This document shows positions 7,701-9,782 of a stretch of 9,782 nucleotides of DNA, piece by piece. The first letter of the stretch is position 1. Each line of letters opens with the position of its first letter. This DNA comes from Eubacterium sp. (GTDB lineage: Bacteria; Bacillota; Clostridia; Lachnospirales; Lachnospiraceae). The notes beneath the pieces are model-generated. The model was not told the DNA's origin, did not search any database, and saw only the letters and a program-made list of their open reading frames with translations. The stretch is taken from the NCBI GenBank assembly GCA_003520145.1, contig DOVJ01000033.1, forward strand, positions 1 to 9,782, read 5' to 3'. Both the position numbers and the translations under genes were made by a program.

Positions 7701-8193
7701 CTTTGATCAAAAAGAAGGAAAGCTTCTTCATGATGTTAAGTTAAGCGGTCTTGCTCATGAGCCTGTAGCGTATGCTGCATATGATGGGAGATATATGGTT
7801 CTTTGCCGTGATTCTAAGCTTTATGAGTTTGATGGCAATGGACTTACTGGCAAGGTGTTAAGCCTTGAGTGTTCTGATGATTATAATGGTAAGAAGATAT
7901 CAGAAGCGGATATATCTAATTCTAATCTTCTTGAGGTGGTGAGTTCATCTGACAAGGATTGTTTTTATGTTGTATGGAATGAGACTCAAGCCTGGTGTGT
8001 GAATAAGGATAAGTTCAAGGTTCGCTATCATATAGGTGATTTTGCTTGTGCAGCTTTAGATGCAGACAAATTGTATGTATGTAATCGTTATGATGGAAAG
8101 GCGGGTTCTTTCCCTCTGTATACAGCAAAGCAGCTTGTCGATTCTGCAAGGGCATACCTTAAGTGCCTTGGCGAGAAGATGGAGGAGAACTGA
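4798..8193 (+). CDS. TIR domain-transmembrane-beta-propeller protein, putative NADase sensor
   Basis: This 1131-residue protein (start at 4798) has an N-terminal TIR domain of the bacterial TIR_2 type (about residues 5-165): YKAFISYRH (strand A), RIFRDVSEL with SSSDLSEAI, EFLIVICSP, then SKWCMKEL. E91 in the last motif aligns with the catalytic glutamate of NAD-cleaving TIR domains (SARM1 E642 type). EPLAANI and LIGCDFNDLYQRE then lead to a basic stretch and one hydrophobic segment at about 195-219, a probable coiled coil (about 219-262), and a region of about 820 residues rich in WD40/PQQ-like repeats. An example is the repeat at about 313-354, ending IYLWKAEDG. This C-terminal region is probably one or two beta-propellers, a likely ligand or partner-binding surface. 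Positive-inside reasoning puts TIR in the cytosol and the propeller outside, but about 14 cysteines in the propeller argue against that. It probably shares a transcript with deoB and is coupled to the next gene. NADase activity and any immune role are inferred. Confidence 0.88.
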   Translation: MKEYKYKAFISYRHLEPDMQAAERLQKLLESYKPPKNITDKKEKWRIFRDVSELQSSSDLSEAISNAIEDSEFLIVICSPAYTESKWCMKELMHFRELHGDTNENIITLLVSGEPDKAFPELLRYADMKTVDENGHESMVKVEVEPLAANITADSLKASMKKLNTEYLRIAAPLIGCDFNDLYQREKRREAQRKALVYGSAAAVLSVITIISTASAVTISKKNSEIKKKNDKINNQYAELVDKTNKLLVENAEHLAAESEVLYKNNEFVMAVKKAVEALPYGDSDKPVIPEAEYVLSREMGAYDMETLIPRYALNHESAIEKLSYTNKGNSIVSQDNTGIYLWKAEDGSLIKKITSQDEEFASSKYGASNKLNSIICTDTDKSGTMFSYTGQPGSLAYDTSTVFDAIYPDYAHNVSDSEPGTDGKVFLYNSDGTVWRIDSSDGKVTWKRAMQDNAYEVIEIVCDGQNILRVYSDKQYLTDGSAIAGTGIYIDVIDAESGEIVSSSNLSEVTAGNINYKNTVEVKTAENNILYLFISDTLNSKVQEQIASYDLKDGKATLRKSVPIAKQSIVTINQVGIHMVDGSVITTIYDQADSDVKSYVTRYDEGLDKEVWKAELSAGIKQDDKVFLFRSDKTGCAENMLAIVGRKSISLINYDTGAVISNITLDKDNFAIDVSFSDHGLIMFATDTGNEYVVSVKSFTGSSPKKYAYHIQEFDAPFKCFSYSRGRYVTAAEYANTAYIQYTEKTAAFSPVTLGSDHRIVSVLACDNDGSNALVNAKVYPEGSKDGALVTYIYQDKTGEYAKLNDLQGYTVEAAKTVAKDQVIALVCGNSYQYKMVRIDLKSKSVTEISGGCDAGKNIDRLRSDGNSVYNIIDHGKKIVKIDADGKVSEWDLDGRTSQAGMYDVSGTGVISVYVKDEKNNTETFEFYDFDNHTRVTAALDYKSLYGDEVRQVFGNAIALSSGRVMIFDQKEGKLLHDVKLSGLAHEPVAYAAYDGRYMVLCRDSKLYEFDGNGLTGKVLSLECSDDYNGKKISEADISNSNLLEVVSSSDKDCFYVVWNETQAWCVNKDKFKVRYHIGDFACAALDADKLYVCNRYDGKAGSFPLYTAKQLVDSARAYLKCLGEKMEEN

Positions 8194-9782
8194 TGAAGAA
8201 GAAACAACGTCCCAGTTTTTTACTTGCTTTAGCGATAATATCGTTCTTTATCGCTGCTTTGCAGGGATGGATATACTATAGCAGTTACGATCCTTTTTTC
8301 AAGTTCCTTTTGGTACTTCAAAACGGTATCAATGCGTTCGCTTTTAAGGCTACAGTTACGATAAAGGATGTGGTTGCCTTCATAAGCGCCAATCCGAGCC
8401 TTAAGAACCGTTGTGTAGGTTATGCCTACTGTATAGCTGTTTTCACAGCACCTTACTGTACCGCATCGTTCGTATATAAGTTCTTAGAGCGTATGCTTCG
8501 CTTTATGGTGGGCTTCAGAAAGGGTGGTAAGGAAGGGCATATACTTATATTCGGATATAATGCTGATGTTAAGTTTATGATCGCTAATAGCAAGGGTAAT
8601 CTTAATAAGCGCTTCAGAATTCATATAATCACAGCTGAAGCAATTGATAATGAAGAGGTCTACAGGCTTAATAAGGCGGGCTTTACAGTGCATAATGTGG
8701 ATATGCTTAAGATGTCGGAGGAAGACCTTAGAGAAGAACTTGACAAGATGTGTGCTTCAAAGGCTGTGAATGTTATACTTTTTGAGGAATCATCCATAAG
8801 GAACTTCTCTTTGCTGCAGCTTTTCAGACTCAATGAATCCGACAGTTCGTATAAAGTAAGGCTTATGCCAGGTGCGAAGGTGTCGTGCCGCTGTGAGGAG
8901 GAGGGGATAAGCCGTCTTGTATCGACTTATTATGATAAGATTGCCGGTACTGAAGCTTATTATGACCTTGAACTCATAAGTATGCCTGAGATGCAGATCC
9001 GTCGCATGTATAGTGATCATCCACTACATAAGATCTATGAAGGAACTGATACTTTGCTTAAAGACAGGACGGTTCATCTTCTTGTTGCAGGACTTGGCGA
9101 GATGGGAAGCCAGGCTGTTTTGCAGGCGATGAACCTTGGAGTAGTTCATGAGCAAAACAAGATCATCATAGATGTGTATGATTCTGATATCAGGGACAAG
9201 ATGCATCACTTTATAAGACAGTTTGGTGTAGGTGTATTTGACTTTGAAGATAGCAGCATGACTCTTAAGAGTGATGTCGCAGATGGAGTTTTGACAGTGA
9301 ACTTCATATCAGCCGATGCAAGACACAGGGATTTCTATGCAGCAATTAGAGAGAGAGAAAGAAAACTGCCATATACTTACGCAGTCATAACATTTGAGAA
9401 TGTGGATCTGTCTGTTGACTGCGCTATGCAGGTAGCGGAAATCTTCGGATATGATGGTATCGGTGCACCTGTTCTTATACGTATGGATGCAGATAGAAGA
9501 CTTGCGAGCTATATCTCAAGTGAGCATGACGCATTTGCAGATGTCGGCATAATCGATGACAGAAGCTGTGTTATCGACCTGAATATGATAATCAGCAGGG
9601 AGCTTGATAAGCGTGCGAAGAATTATAATCATATCTACAACAATATCGCTATAATTTCTGGTGATACAGACTCTGGCGCCGGTCCTGAGGGCGATAGTGA
9701 GCGTGAGTGGAACAACATAAGGCTTTTTAAGCGTTCTTCAAGCAAGGCGGCTGCCTGTCACGATGAGGTGAAGGATATGATA
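8193..9782 (+). CDS. Two-TM protein with tandem TrkA-N/RCK-like domains and a probable RyR-like domain (3' end missing)
   Basis: The frame is open for 530 codons to the window edge without a stop. The start shares its first base with the last base of the TIR stop codon (TGATG), and GGAGGAG at 8181-8187 lies five bases upstream, so it is translationally coupled to the TIR gene. Residues 9-29 and about 77-97 are membrane segments; basic residues before the first (KKKQR) and after the second put both ends in the cytosol, with residues 30-76 as loop or pore-like region. A Rossmann-like domain follows at 116-148 (HILIFGYNADV, degenerate glycines). A second at 293-330 has an intact GLGEMG (300-305) and acidic D330 after strand 2, suggesting NAD-type binding. 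Residues about 468-530 (ELDKRAK...Y, then EWNNI and SSSKAAACH) look like the start of an RyR domain. The layout recalls bacterial TrkA-N/RyR proteins and plant CASTOR/POLLUX channels. Channel activity is inferred; length and C-terminus are unknown. Confidence 0.82.
   Translation, partial: MKKKQRPSFLLALAIISFFIAALQGWIYYSSYDPFFKFLLVLQNGINAFAFKATVTIKDVVAFISANPSLKNRCVGYAYCIAVFTAPYCTASFVYKFLERMLRFMVGFRKGGKEGHILIFGYNADVKFMIANSKGNLNKRFRIHIITAEAIDNEEVYRLNKAGFTVHNVDMLKMSEEDLREELDKMCASKAVNVILFEESSIRNFSLLQLFRLNESDSSYKVRLMPGAKVSCRCEEEGISRLVSTYYDKIAGTEAYYDLELISMPEMQIRRMYSDHPLHKIYEGTDTLLKDRTVHLLVAGLGEMGSQAVLQAMNLGVVHEQNKIIIDVYDSDIRDKMHHFIRQFGVGVFDFEDSSMTLKSDVADGVLTVNFISADARHRDFYAAIRERERKLPYTYAVITFENVDLSVDCAMQVAEIFGYDGIGAPVLIRMDADRRLASYISSEHDAFADVGIIDDRSCVIDLNMIISRELDKRAKNYNHIYNNIAIISGDTDSGAGPEGDSEREWNNIRLFKRSSSKAAACHDEVKDMI

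Noticed and set aside
8060..8281. Open frame of 73 codons on the + strand across the junction of the last two genes
   Set aside because: It overlaps the end of the TIR gene and the start of the membrane protein in a different frame; both real genes have a good ribosome site or continuous family signal there.

Overview
The window looks like a chromosomal segment of an anaerobic Firmicute of class Clostridia, most likely a Lachnospiraceae relative (Butyrivibrio/Roseburia-like). The clues are a moderately AT-rich sequence, heavy use of ATA (Ile) and AGA (Arg), strong AGGAG-type ribosome binding sites, ATGA-type stop/start overlaps, and the trpC-trpF-trpB-trpA gene order. The family-level placement is inference. 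All real genes lie on the + strand and coding density is very high: the only gene-free gaps are about 90, 80 and 26 bases.

Region 1 (1-3158) is the distal half of a tryptophan operon: trpC (5' end cut by the window edge), trpF, trpB and trpA, each overlapping the next by 4-8 bases. Together they take phosphoribosylanthranilate to tryptophan. Catalytic residues are readable in all four. The one oddity is a Glu in TrpA where the E. coli/Salmonella enzyme has catalytic Asp60.

Region 2 (3159-3592) holds a perfect-consensus sigma-A promoter (TTGACA, 17-base spacer, TATAAT), an orphan 87-residue protein of unknown function, and a 13-pair hairpin with a short T-run ending only a few bases before the deoB ribosome binding site.

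Region 3 (3593-9782) is an apparent operon of three genes: deoB (phosphopentomutase), a large TIR-transmembrane-beta-propeller protein with the putative NADase glutamate in place, and a two-TM protein with two TrkA-N/RCK-like Rossmann domains. The last of these runs off the window edge just as a RyR-like domain seems to begin. It starts inside the TIR gene's stop codon, so the two are tightly coupled.

The most interesting part is the TIR/RCK-RyR pair. TIR domains commonly cleave NAD and can make cyclic ADP-ribose-type signals. RCK/RyR-like membrane proteins look like nucleotide-gated channels or effectors. A membrane-bound NAD-cleaving sensor coupled to a nucleotide-responsive membrane effector is a reasonable hypothesis for a signalling or defence module. 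It is inference from domain content and gene coupling, not something the sequence proves.
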